Shown here one piece after another: positions 35,895 to 44,163 of a stretch of DNA of 55,955 bases. The stretch's first letter is position 1, and each line of letters starts with the position of its first letter. The stretch lies in NCBI GenBank assembly GCA_950073835.1, contig CATMRP010000009.1, positions 1-55,955 on the forward strand, given 5' to 3'. The notes beneath the pieces are model-generated. The model made no database searches. It was not told where the DNA came from and was given only the letters and a program-made list of their open reading frames with translations. This stretch comes from an uncultured Alteromonadaceae bacterium. Its GTDB lineage: Bacteria > Pseudomonadota > Gammaproteobacteria > Enterobacterales > Alteromonadaceae. The position numbers and the translations under genes were made by a program.

Positions 35895-36352
35895 TTAATA
35901 TTTTTAAATGTTTATTTTATATGTGGATTGCGGCATAAGCTCGGTAACAACTGAGTTAAAGGATTTTCTTTCACCGAGATGTAGAAACAACCAGCCATTC
36001 AATACCCTCTTTTTAGGTTTTGTGAGTTAGATCCGCAGGAGTTGATCAGTTACTGTCGCTAAAAATGTCAAGATTCAATCTTTACGCTTGGCGGCTAATA
36101 ATCTCGCAGTACTGGTACAAAAGATTTTCAATTGTTACCCAAACTTAACGCTTTGACCTGCGGTTTAATAAAAATCATTTATTTTCAATTGATTGAGTGT
36201 AACTTCTTTTCTTTTATGTGAACTACCGTTCTAAAATACGGGCATGCTTATTTTATAAACCCTGCTTCGGCGGGGTTTTTTATTGGCAATGACAGCACCG
36301 CCAAAAATGCATATAGTAAAAATCTGGTTATTTCACCTCTGCAGGAAATCAT
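35895..36352. other. Intergenic region at the right end of the island
   Basis: 458 bp between the last cargo gene and the zinc-ribbon gene. AT-rich, with no open frame of note. It should contain the right boundary of the island but I found no repeat matching the left side convincingly. A strong terminator sits at 36257-36281, followed by the promoter and RBS area of the zinc-ribbon gene. Confidence 0.45.
36257..36281 (+). terminator. Rho-independent terminator right of the island
   Basis: Nine-bp stem AAACCCTGC / GCGGGGTTT (one T-G pair) closed by a stable TTCG tetraloop, followed by six T (36276-36281). Probably ends transcription leaving the island. Confidence 0.88.
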
Positions 36353-36718
36353 ATGGATTGTCCTAAGTGTCATGGTAATTTTGAGCATATCAGCACGCCT
36401 GCTGGCGTTGTTGAGCGTTGTAGTACCTGCCATGGTTTATGGTTTGATGTCATGGAGCACAAGGAACTAAAGGATTTCGCCGGGGTTCTGGATACCGGTG
36501 ATAAGGAAATGGGCACGCTCTATAGTGAAATAAGCGCTATAAATTGCCCGGTGTGTCCGAATATTAAAATGCTCGAAATGACCGATAGCGGGCAGCGGCA
36601 TATCCACTTTGAAAGCTGTCCTCAGTGCCATGGTCGGTTCTACGATGCCGGTGAATATGCAGACTATGCCACGGTATCTCTGAGTGATTTTCTGAAGCGC
36701 TTTGGCTTGCGCAAGTAA
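36353..36718 (+). CDS. Small protein with two TFIIB-type zinc ribbons
   Basis: 121 aa. Two zinc-ribbon repeats: first MDCPKCHGNFEHI with RCSTCHGLWFDVMEHKEL, second NCPVCPNIKMLEM with SCPQCHGRFYDAGEY, each giving four Cys ligands. This matches the zf-TFIIB family of small bacterial proteins of unknown role. Alone on the plus strand, convergent with the TonB receptor gene. Likely part of the chromosome to the right of the island. Confidence 0.85.
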   Translation: MDCPKCHGNFEHISTPAGVVERCSTCHGLWFDVMEHKELKDFAGVLDTGDKEMGTLYSEISAINCPVCPNIKMLEMTDSGQRHIHFESCPQCHGRFYDAGEYADYATVSLSDFLKRFGLRK

Positions 36719-36777
36719 AGCTCAGGTACAGCCGGTATTTAACCCGCAAATAAGCATTTCTGTTGTTTGGTCTTTGC

Positions 36778-36802
36778 AAAAAAGCCCCGCTGGTGCAGGG
36801 CT
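36778..36802 (-). terminator. Terminator of the TonB receptor gene
   Basis: Stem of AGCCCCGC (36783-36790) and GCAGGGCT (36795-36802) with one mismatch and a TGGT loop; the A-run on its left is a T-run on the minus strand. It lies 28 bp past the receptor stop. Confidence 0.75.
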
Positions 36803-36829
36803 TCTGGCTGTTTCAGGCGCGCAGACTTC

Positions 36830-38920
36830 TTAAAACCTGCCCACAACTGTCAGCATTGCGTTAAGTGGTGCCGCTACCGTTGCCTGATGCGTGGCGTGGG
36901 CATTCGGGAAGTACAGCTCGTCGGTCAGGTTTTCGATGTTCAGCTGCACGCGCAAGTCGTCGCTGATATCGTAATAGGCCGAGGCATCCCATCGGGTATA
37001 GCTGGGTAATACCGCCGAATTGCCGTTGTTGATGAAGCTCTCATCCTGATAGGTTGCACCCAGACCAACACCAAATACGTCGTTTACCTGATAAGTACTC
37101 CACACCGAGAAGGTATTTTCCGGCAACTCACGGGGAGTAAGGCCGGTCGGGCCACTGCGGTCGACAATTTCGCCTTCAAGGTGGCTGTAATTAGCGGTAA
37201 TACGCCAGTCATCATTCAGATAGCCGGTGAGCTGCAGCTCGTAACCAGAGATGTCTGAGTTGATCACATCCAGAGTCTCCGGATTGTCATCGGCCACCTG
37301 AGGAGAGCTTTGCTCGTTCTCAAACAAGGCGGCGGTGAAGCTCAGACCCTGGGCGAAATCCCACTTAATACCGATTTCCTGATTGCTGTAGGTATCAGGG
37401 TCTAGCTGGTTGTCACTGCCGTTAATATCGGTATATTGTTCGCCACTGCGGGGCAGGAAAGACTCGCTGTAACTGGCATAAACCGAGATATTTTCCTGCG
37501 GCTTGTAAATAAGCCCGGCACGGGGAGAAACCTGTTCGTCGGTGCGGCTGCGGGTTTCCACTGCCTTAGCGTTGAATACCTCAATATCGAAACGGTCAAA
37601 GCGGGCACCCAGCACCAGATCCAGGTGTTCAGATAATTCAATCTCATCCTGCACAAAGAACGACGCCACATCCAGATTGACGCGGGTGTCATCATTTAGT
37701 GCCGTAAACGCAGTGGTTACCTGGTTCCCCGCTGCGTTAATACCACTTAAGCCGCTAAACATTAACGGGCGCTGGGTGATAAACGTTTCGCGGTCATTTC
37801 CGGTGCTGTCAAATTCCGGGTTTAAGCGGAACTGATCTGAATTCGTGCGAATAATTTCGGTACCTGCGATCACCATATGGCCAATGCTACCGGTGCTGAA
37901 TTCGCTGATCAGGTTGCCCGATACAATCAGGTTGTCGCGGGTCGTTTCATCAATATACCCGTCCAGCTCAACAATGTTGGTGTCGGCGTCATAGCCACTG
38001 GCGTAAAAGTTTGAGTAAACCTTATCGTAGTCGCCATAAAATACGTTCACGTTGGCTTTGGTGTAATCGTTAAACTGGTGCGACAGGTTTACCCGGAATA
38101 CGTGGGCCTCGAGCTCGTGATAGTTATTTTCCGGGTCGCCGAATACGACATTTTTCAGTGACTCTACCGGACGACCATCCGCGCCGGTTGGAATTCCACG
38201 GTCAATAAAACGTTCGTGGTTAATATACTCGTAAGACATATCCAATACGCTGTCTTCGCTTAACTCGAACCTGGCCGTTGGATTAAATCCAATACGTTCG
38301 CCGTCGAAGAAATCACGGTGGTTATCCAGTGATTCGTACATCGCATTAATACGTAGCGCTGAGGTGCTGGACATGTCGGTGTTGGTGTCTATTTCTACGC
38401 CGTAGCCGCCAAAGGAGTTCAGTGTGGCTTTATAACCGGTAAAGGTTTCATCTAATTTCGCTTTTTTCGAAACCCGGTTGAGGATCCCACCGGTGCCACC
38501 GCGACCAAAGAGCAGGGCGTTAGGGCCGCGCAGAATCTCCACCTGCTCTACATTGTACAGCGAGCGATAGTACTGTACGTCATCGCGGTTGCCATCAATA
38601 TAAAAATCAGCGGTTGAGCGAACGCCACGAAACACCACTGAATCCCGGTGTCCCTCACCCTGCGAAGTGTTAACGCCAGGCGTGTAGTCGATGATTTCGC
38701 CAATACTGGTAATGCCGCGCTCGGTAATGTCTTCGGCCGTCATAATCGACAAACTCTGTGGCACATCAATAATCGGCGTTGGCGTTTTTACCGAGTTCGA
38801 TTCGTTTATAGATAAATACTGGCCTTCAATAGTAATGCGTTCCGGGTCATCTTCTGTGCTGGCGGATACTGAGGTATTGAAGGTAAGGGCTGCGGCAATT
38901 ACTGATAGGGCAAATTTCAA
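36830..38920 (-). CDS. TonB-dependent siderophore receptor
   Basis: 696 aa from a TTG at 38920, chosen because GGAG stands seven bases upstream and the product then begins with a signal peptide (MKFALSVIAAALTFNTSVSA); another TTG at 39004 would add 28 residues ahead of it. Plug domain: VPQSLSIMTAEDITERG, IIDYTPGV, then VEQVEILRGPNALLFGRGGT. A 22-strand barrel follows, with C-terminal LNIENLTDELYFPNAH and terminal Phe in VVGRF. Resembles catecholate-type Fe-siderophore receptors. Outer membrane; a Fur-like site about 100 bp upstream suggests iron repression. The ligand is not determinable. Confidence 0.9.
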   Translation of the reverse strand: MKFALSVIAAALTFNTSVSASTEDDPERITIEGQYLSINESNSVKTPTPIIDVPQSLSIMTAEDITERGITSIGEIIDYTPGVNTSQGEGHRDSVVFRGVRSTADFYIDGNRDDVQYYRSLYNVEQVEILRGPNALLFGRGGTGGILNRVSKKAKLDETFTGYKATLNSFGGYGVEIDTNTDMSSTSALRINAMYESLDNHRDFFDGERIGFNPTARFELSEDSVLDMSYEYINHERFIDRGIPTGADGRPVESLKNVVFGDPENNYHELEAHVFRVNLSHQFNDYTKANVNVFYGDYDKVYSNFYASGYDADTNIVELDGYIDETTRDNLIVSGNLISEFSTGSIGHMVIAGTEIIRTNSDQFRLNPEFDSTGNDRETFITQRPLMFSGLSGINAAGNQVTTAFTALNDDTRVNLDVASFFVQDEIELSEHLDLVLGARFDRFDIEVFNAKAVETRSRTDEQVSPRAGLIYKPQENISVYASYSESFLPRSGEQYTDINGSDNQLDPDTYSNQEIGIKWDFAQGLSFTAALFENEQSSPQVADDNPETLDVINSDISGYELQLTGYLNDDWRITANYSHLEGEIVDRSGPTGLTPRELPENTFSVWSTYQVNDVFGVGLGATYQDESFINNGNSAVLPSYTRWDASAYYDISDDLRVQLNIENLTDELYFPNAHATHQATVAAPLNAMLTVVGRF

Positions 38921-39240
38921 ACTAAGGTCTCCAGGTATGCTGAGCTTAAAATATCGGTCAAAAGCCTCTCCAATCTGCGCCGGTTGAGGAGTGAGCGATT
39001 GCAAAATTGGAGCAAATACTAATGCGAATTATTCTTGGTTTCAATATAAGTTTTAATTTTTATTAAAGCCTATTTTTAGATTTACTTAATTTTTGCGGCG
39101 TGATTAGAACGCCGATTGAAGGAACCAATAGCAGCAATAGGTTGGTGGGTTAGCAGGTTAATAGTCAGAATAAATAACGGCCTGTTGGTGGCTAAGAGAT
39201 AAACGAGCTATCAAGAGCGTAAATAAAAGGGGCAAGCGCT
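38921..39240. other. Intergenic region upstream of the TonB receptor
   Basis: 320 bp between the receptor start and the acetate kinase stop. It contains the receptor RBS, a Fur-like box at 39017-39036, and AT-rich DNA around 39040-39090 that may hold the promoter. No small gene recognised. Confidence 0.45.
39017..39036 (-). promoter_or_regulatory. Fur-box-like site
   Basis: AATGCGAATTATTCTT (39021-39036) closely follows the AATGAGAATTATT core seen in many Fur boxes. Located about 100 bp upstream of the chosen TTG start of a siderophore receptor, where iron repression is expected. Confidence 0.5.
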
Positions 39241-40338
39241 TTACGGGTTAAGCGCCTGCTGCATGTAGTGTGCAATCATCCATTCTTCATTGGTGGGGAT
39301 CACTCGTACTGTAACGGGGGAAGATGACGTGCTAATCACGGGGAGGTTGTGCTGGTTGGCGGTGTTATCGAGCTCAACGCCAAGCCAGCTCAGCTGTTCG
39401 CACACCCTGCGGCGGATATCCGGTGTGTTTTCTCCAACACCTGCGGTAAATATCAGCGTATCCAGGCCCTGCAACTCGGCGGTCAGGCTACCAACGGCGC
39501 GCACGATGTAGCGGCAATAAAGGGCAAGTGCATCAGCCACCGCAGGTTCATCAGAATGTTGCGCCAGCATACGCATGTCACCTGAACAGCCGGAAACACC
39601 CAGCAGCCCCGATGATTTATACAAGGCACTGGTTACTTCTGAGGCAGACATTCCCAACTGAGTTATGCAGTGTAACACCAGACCGGGATCCAAAGTGCCG
39701 CAGCGAGTTGCCATCATCAGGCCATCAAGGGCGGTAAACCCCATGGTTGAGCTAACACTTTTACCTTTGTTCAATGCGCAACCACTGGCTCCACTACCCA
39801 GGTGCAAAACAATGCACCTGCCACCCGCCTCGGCATCTGCGGCAGCCAGCTGATGACTGATATAGTCATAAGATAAACCATGAAAACCATAGCGGCGAAG
39901 CCCTTGATTACGCAGAGAGTCAGGTAATGCATAAGCGGTTGAAACCTCAGCCTGAGAAGCGTGAAAAGCGGTATCAAAGCAGGCCACCTGAGGCAGTTTC
40001 GGGTGCAGCTCAAGCAGTACTTTTATGGCATGCAGATTATGTGGCTGGTGAAGGGGGGCCAGATCGCACAGTTTATTGAGAGACGCGAGGGCGCTATCAT
40101 CAATCAGCAGCGGTTGAGTATAAGCAGTACCGCCATGCACCACCCTGTGCCCCACGGCACTGACATAACCGCCATGGTGCAGTACTTCTTCCAGCGAGTC
40201 GGCATAATTATCTTCGCGGAGTTCGAATGTCCCCCGTTCCACTACCGCCAGGCTGATGGCGTCAAAGACGGCGTATTTTAAGGTGGATGAGCCGCTGTTT
40301 AATACCAGGAAGTGGGGAGTGTCGGATTGCACGCTCAT
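39241..40338 (-). CDS. ackA: Acetate/propionate-family kinase
   Basis: 365 aa, shorter than the usual ~400. Family signatures: FLVLNSGSSTLKYAVFD at the N-terminus, VGHRVVHGG, ACFDTAFH, RRYGFHGLSYDYI, VLHLGSGASGCALNKGKSV, TMGFTALDGLMMATRCGTLD and IFTAGVGENTPDIR. Converts acyl phosphate plus ADP to acid plus ATP. Its ATG overlaps the stop of the MaoC-PTA fusion by 4 bp, so the two work in sequence. Given the PHA synthase next door, the substrate might be acetate, propionate or butyrate; this is not decided by sequence. Confidence 0.9.
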   Translation of the reverse strand: MSVQSDTPHFLVLNSGSSTLKYAVFDAISLAVVERGTFELREDNYADSLEEVLHHGGYVSAVGHRVVHGGTAYTQPLLIDDSALASLNKLCDLAPLHQPHNLHAIKVLLELHPKLPQVACFDTAFHASQAEVSTAYALPDSLRNQGLRRYGFHGLSYDYISHQLAAADAEAGGRCIVLHLGSGASGCALNKGKSVSSTMGFTALDGLMMATRCGTLDPGLVLHCITQLGMSASEVTSALYKSSGLLGVSGCSGDMRMLAQHSDEPAVADALALYCRYIVRAVGSLTAELQGLDTLIFTAGVGENTPDIRRRVCEQLSWLGVELDNTANQHNLPVISTSSSPVTVRVIPTNEEWMIAHYMQQALNP

Positions 40339-41729
40339 AGCGGCAGATCTCCACGTTTACGTTGATAAACCAATGCCATGGCACAGGATACTTTGCGGGT
40401 AAGCGGGCCACCGGCCCGACTGGTCAGAATGATCGGCGCCCGGGCTCCTAAAACGATGCCCGCTCCCTCTATGCCGGAAAGGTAGCGCATCTGTTTAAAC
40501 AGCATATTGCCTGATTCCAGATCCGGTGCCACCAGGATATCCGCATCACCGGCGACCTGCGACATTATTCCTTTCGATTTAGCCGCTTCCGTTGAAATGG
40601 CATTATCCATAGCCAGCGGTCCATCGAGCAGGCCGCCCACTATCTGGCCACGCTCGGCCATTTTGCAAAGCGCCGTCGCATCCAGAGTAGAGGGGATTTT
40701 TTCCTCCACGGTTTCCACTGCCGACAGGATAGCAACCTTGGGCGTTTTGTTGGTCAGGGTGTAAACCAGTTCAATGGCATTTTGAATGATGTCTTTCTTG
40801 GTGGCCAGATTAGGCCGGATATTAATCGCTGCATCGGTCAAAAACAGCGACTTATGATAGCTGGGGGCATCCAGGGCAAAGATGTGACTCATCACCCGGC
40901 CGGTGCGCAGCCCGTAGTCTTTGTTGAGCACCTCGTGCATCATTTCGTCTGTGTGTAAGTGGCCTTTCATCAGCGCTTCTGCCTTGCCACTGCTGACCAG
41001 CTTTACCGCGGTTTCTGCCGCAGCGTGACTGTGCGGCGTATCCACCAGTTCAAAAGCAGAAATGTCGAGCTTATTTTCCAACGCCACCTGTTCTATACGG
41101 GCTTTCGGGCCCACCAGAATAGGCGCGATCAGGTTATCGGCTGCGGCCTCCAGGGCACCGGCTAAAGAGTTAAGGTCAACCGGGTGCACCACACAGGTCT
41201 TAAGCGGCGACATCCCTTTTGCCATGTCCATAAACTGCTGATAGCGGTCGCTGCTCTGTTCTTTTAATTCAACCGCTGGCAACACAGCCCGGGGCCTATC
41301 GATTTGTTCGGTGGGGGCTTTCACCAGCGCCTGACCATCAATCACCACCTCACCGTCCTGATTGATACAGGCGCAGTCGAGCAGAACCTGGTGATGCTCA
41401 CGCTTTTCCACTACGGTGACTGTGACCGTCAGGTTGTCACCTAAGGAGACCGGATGACGAAATGTGAAATCCTGCTTCAGGTAAATGGTGCCCGGGCCGG
41501 GCAATTGGGTGCCCAGCACGGTTGAAACTAATGCGCCGCCCCACATGCCATGGGCGATAATATGGTGAAACTGGGAGCTGTTAGCGTACTCCTCGTCTAC
41601 GTGGGCCGGGTTAACATCGCCCGACATAATGGCAAACAGCTGAATATCTTTACGGGTAAGTGTGCGATTGAGTGTGGCTTTATCGCCTACCATAATGCTG
41701 TTGTAGGGTTTGTTGCGGATCATTTCCAT
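40335..41729 (-). CDS. Bifunctional enoyl-CoA hydratase (MaoC) / phosphate acyltransferase
   Basis: 464 aa fusion. Residues 1-150 form a MaoC hot-dog domain with the hydratase motif FAIMSGDVNPAHVDEEYA. Residues 155-464 form a PTA_PTB domain: LIAPILVGPKARIEQVA, VSSGKAEALMKGHLHTDEMM, SHIFALDAPSYHKSLFLTDA, and GARAPIILTSRAGG. The hydratase half could make (R)-3-hydroxyacyl-CoA; the second half exchanges CoA for phosphate. Coupled to acetate kinase and divergent from PHA synthase, it may shunt acyl-CoA either into polymer or into ATP formation. Architecture firm; physiological direction inferred. Confidence 0.9.
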   Translation of the reverse strand: MEMIRNKPYNSIMVGDKATLNRTLTRKDIQLFAIMSGDVNPAHVDEEYANSSQFHHIIAHGMWGGALVSTVLGTQLPGPGTIYLKQDFTFRHPVSLGDNLTVTVTVVEKREHHQVLLDCACINQDGEVVIDGQALVKAPTEQIDRPRAVLPAVELKEQSSDRYQQFMDMAKGMSPLKTCVVHPVDLNSLAGALEAAADNLIAPILVGPKARIEQVALENKLDISAFELVDTPHSHAAAETAVKLVSSGKAEALMKGHLHTDEMMHEVLNKDYGLRTGRVMSHIFALDAPSYHKSLFLTDAAINIRPNLATKKDIIQNAIELVYTLTNKTPKVAILSAVETVEEKIPSTLDATALCKMAERGQIVGGLLDGPLAMDNAISTEAAKSKGIMSQVAGDADILVAPDLESGNMLFKQMRYLSGIEGAGIVLGARAPIILTSRAGGPLTRKVSCAMALVYQRKRGDLPL

Positions 41730-41776
41730 ATTGATTCTCCGGCCAGAGGCGCCAAAAGTAAATTCTGTAACTCGCT

Positions 41777-41790
41777 ATGTAATATTACAT
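41777..41790. promoter_or_regulatory. Perfect 14-bp palindrome upstream of the MaoC-PTA gene
   Basis: ATGTAATATTACAT, a perfect dyad 48 bp upstream of the fusion gene start. Typical operator geometry; the binding protein is unknown. It shares the TGTAATAT half with the 13-mers in the arabinan locus. Confidence 0.45.
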
Positions 41791-41822
41791 GCTTACACTA
41801 CAACCTGATGAATAAATGTGCA

Positions 41823-41836
41823 TTGATACGCATCAA
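41823..41836. promoter_or_regulatory. FNR/Anr box between phaC and pta-ack
   Basis: TTGATACGCATCAA is an exact match to the FNR/Anr consensus TTGAT-N4-ATCAA. It lies in the 167-bp divergent gap, 60 bp before phaC and 93 bp before the MaoC-PTA gene. TATGCT at 41865-41870 is a possible -10 for phaC, which places the box close to the class II activator position. Confidence 0.75.
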
Positions 41837-41896
41837 GATCAAGCTTTTTAAGGGCTGGTACTGCTATGCTGGGCAAAATAGTCAGGGAGACTTGTT

Positions 41897-43633
41897 ATGA
41901 TAAATCACGAAAGTAATGTTATTGAGTACACCTACACCGATCAGCATGCGGTCCCCGACGATGTTAGCGAGCCGCTTAAGCCCGATTACGCCATTAACCA
42001 GTTGCTCGCGCAGTTCACTGGCGGCATCGATCCGGTGGCCTATTCGCTGGCCTTCACCGATTGGTTTATTCATTTGCTGTTGTCGCTGGGTAAGCAGCAG
42101 GCGCTGCTCGACTTAACGCTGACCAACGCCAGTACGCTGAATAAAAATCTGGACGATGCCGCAGACGATAACCGGTTGTCCGGACCTGAGTGGCAAACCT
42201 GGCCCTACGCCCTATACCGGCAAAATTACCTGGCTATGCGCCAATGGTGGCAACTGGCTACCCGCGATGTGCAGGGCGTTGAAAAACATCATACTGACAT
42301 GGTGAACTTTTCAGTGCGGCAGTGGTTGGAAGCTTTATCACCGGCCAATTACCTGACTACTAACCCGAATGTCATTCACAAAACCCTGGAATCTGCCGGC
42401 GCTAACCTGGTAAAAGGGGTTGATAACCTTATCGAGGATATCCAGCAGCAGTATTTTAGGGAAGCTGAGCCCCAACACCAGGAAACCTACCGGGTTGGCG
42501 AAAATATTGCCGTCACACCTGGCCAGGTGGTGTTCAAAAACAACCTGCTGGAGCTTATTCAGTACAGCCCGGAAACCGAAGAAGTCTGCGCTGAGCCGGT
42601 GCTGGTGGTGCCGGCGTGGATAATGAAGTATTACATTCTCGATTTATCGGAACATAACTCCCTGGTGCGTTATCTGGTGCAGCAGGGCCATACCGTCTTT
42701 ATGATCTCCTGGAAAAACCCGCAGCACGAGGATCATAACGTAAGTCTGATTGATTACCTCAAACAGGGCCTGGGTGAGGCGATCGAAGCGGTGCAGCAAC
42801 GGGTACCCTCAGAACAAATCAACGGGGTGGGCTATTGTCTGGGCGGTACCCTGCTGACGATGGCTGCCGCCTGGCTGGCCCGGGAAAAGCGTAATCCATT
42901 CTGCGCGCTAACCTTACTGGCGGCACAAACCGACTTCAGTGATGCCGGCGATTTGCGCTTATTCATCGATGAAAGCCAGCTGTCAATGCTGGAGGCGGTG
43001 ATGGCCAAAAACGGTTTTCTGCCCAAAGAGAGTATGGCCGGCACCTTTACTCTGCTGCGGGCAAACTATTTACTGTGGTCGCGCTGGGTAAAAGAGTATC
43101 TGTTAGGAGAACGTCAGCATCCCAATGATTTGCTCACCTGGAATAAAGACGCCACCCGCATGCCCGCGCGCATGCATGCGGAGTACTTGCGCCAGTGTTA
43201 TTTGCATAACTCGCTGGCCAGCGGTCAGTTTATGGTCGATAACCGGCCCATTGCCCTGGCCGATATTCAGGTGCCGCTGTTTGTTGTGGGCACTGCGAAA
43301 GACCATGTGGCGCCATGGCAGTCGGTGTACAAAATCAATTTGCTGATTGATAAAGACATCACCTTTCTGCTCACAAATGGTGGCCATAACGCTGGTATTA
43401 TCAGCGAGCCGGGTCATGCCCATCGGGTCTATCAGTTGGCTACCCGTAAGGAAGACGGGGCTTACCTGCCACCCCAGGCATGGCTTGATGAGGTACCCTT
43501 ACAGGAAGGCTCCTGGTGGCCGGCATGGCAGCAATGGCTGGCCTCGCAATCAAGCTGCAGGGTTAGCGCCAGAAAGGTGGAAGCGGTGAAGCCGTTACCG
43601 GCCGCTCCCGGCGAATATGTTCTGGCGCCGTAG
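41897..43633 (+). CDS. phaC: Class I poly(3-hydroxyalkanoate) synthase
   Basis: 578 aa cytoplasmic synthase polymerising (R)-3-hydroxyacyl-CoA. The N-terminal domain has the PhaC block PLYRQNY-like YALYRQNYLAMRQWW. The alpha/beta-hydrolase core shows the lipase-like box GYCLGG with nucleophile Cys314, acid Asp469 (GTAKDHVAPW) and His497 (NGGHNAGII). WKNPQHEDHN and PAWIMKYYILDL are typical of the family. RBS AGGGAG precedes the ATG. Divergent from MaoC-PTA/ackA with an FNR/Anr box between. No phasin, PhaA or PhaB is in the window. Confidence 0.93.
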   Translation: MINHESNVIEYTYTDQHAVPDDVSEPLKPDYAINQLLAQFTGGIDPVAYSLAFTDWFIHLLLSLGKQQALLDLTLTNASTLNKNLDDAADDNRLSGPEWQTWPYALYRQNYLAMRQWWQLATRDVQGVEKHHTDMVNFSVRQWLEALSPANYLTTNPNVIHKTLESAGANLVKGVDNLIEDIQQQYFREAEPQHQETYRVGENIAVTPGQVVFKNNLLELIQYSPETEEVCAEPVLVVPAWIMKYYILDLSEHNSLVRYLVQQGHTVFMISWKNPQHEDHNVSLIDYLKQGLGEAIEAVQQRVPSEQINGVGYCLGGTLLTMAAAWLAREKRNPFCALTLLAAQTDFSDAGDLRLFIDESQLSMLEAVMAKNGFLPKESMAGTFTLLRANYLLWSRWVKEYLLGERQHPNDLLTWNKDATRMPARMHAEYLRQCYLHNSLASGQFMVDNRPIALADIQVPLFVVGTAKDHVAPWQSVYKINLLIDKDITFLLTNGGHNAGIISEPGHAHRVYQLATRKEDGAYLPPQAWLDEVPLQEGSWWPAWQQWLASQSSCRVSARKVEAVKPLPAAPGEYVLAP

Positions 43634-43642
43634 CGGCGGCCA

Positions 43643-44161
43643 TTAATCAGGCCGGTTGGTGCGTACCAGGCGCAGGTAGACGGCCCGTTGTTTCTCTTTA
43701 ATTGAGTAACTGGCGTTAAAGAAGGCCACGGTCCAGACTCTCTCAGGATCGTTCAGACTTGGCGTGGACGACCAGAAGCTGTCTTCTGGTGTAGCCGGAA
43801 AAAAGCTGGTGTTTATCGAAGGCCTGACGCAGTTACGTTCGGTTAACGAGGCCAACTCTTTGACGTTGGGCATGCGCCATCCTGCCAATAACTCAGCGTC
43901 GTAGTCGCGGGTATACACCAATGCTTGTTGCCAGGTAAGTTGCTCGGCATCGCCTGTACAGGTTTCGGTTTCATCACTCCAGGTTTGCCCCACCGCGCAG
44001 CGCTGCCAGATTAAACCGGTTGGGATGTGTAAAATGGTATCGGTGGTGACTTCGCTGAAGACCTCATCCGGCGTGGTTTCTACAGCGTTAGTAAGGCATT
44101 CCTGCGCTGTGACCTGAGTCATCCAAAATAAGCTAAACAAAGCTGAGATTAAGCGTGTCAT
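43643..44161 (-). CDS. DUF1566 (Lcl C-terminal domain) secreted protein
   Basis: 172 aa with signal peptide MTRLISALFSLFWMTQVTAQ. The rest is one DUF1566/Lcl_C domain: GLIWQRCAVGQTW, AGWRMPNVKELASL, SFFPATPEDSFWSSTPS and a final YLRLVRTNR. The domain occurs in surface and phage-tail-associated proteins and has a C-type-lectin-like look. Start lies 3 bp after the stop of a second, larger DUF1566 gene; the two are cotranscribed. Function unknown; probably cell-surface. Confidence 0.8.
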   Translation of the reverse strand: MTRLISALFSLFWMTQVTAQECLTNAVETTPDEVFSEVTTDTILHIPTGLIWQRCAVGQTWSDETETCTGDAEQLTWQQALVYTRDYDAELLAGWRMPNVKELASLTERNCVRPSINTSFFPATPEDSFWSSTPSLNDPERVWTVAFFNASYSIKEKQRAVYLRLVRTNRPD

Positions 44162-44163
44162 AA

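Larger units (their letters stand above)
24591..36280 (+). mobile_element. Genomic island: three-recombinase mobility operon plus two-gene cargo
   Basis: About 11.7 kb of visibly AT-richer DNA between the ssb terminator and the zinc-ribbon gene, all genes on the plus strand. The left part is four overlapping genes (three tyrosine recombinases and a small HTH/coiled-coil protein), the arrangement seen in Tn554-like, recombinase-in-trio (RIT) and Gamma-Mobile-Trio elements. The right part is two large overlapping genes of unknown function. I could not identify convincing terminal or direct repeats, so the outer limits are approximate. GMT islands are known to carry anti-phage and effector cargo, which frames the interest of the two cargo genes. 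Confidence 0.75.

Noticed and set aside
24591-36250. Possible inverted ends of the island (GCGTAAA near 24600 and its complement near 36090)
   Set aside because: Only seven matching bases with poor extension; expected by chance in this amount of AT-rich DNA.
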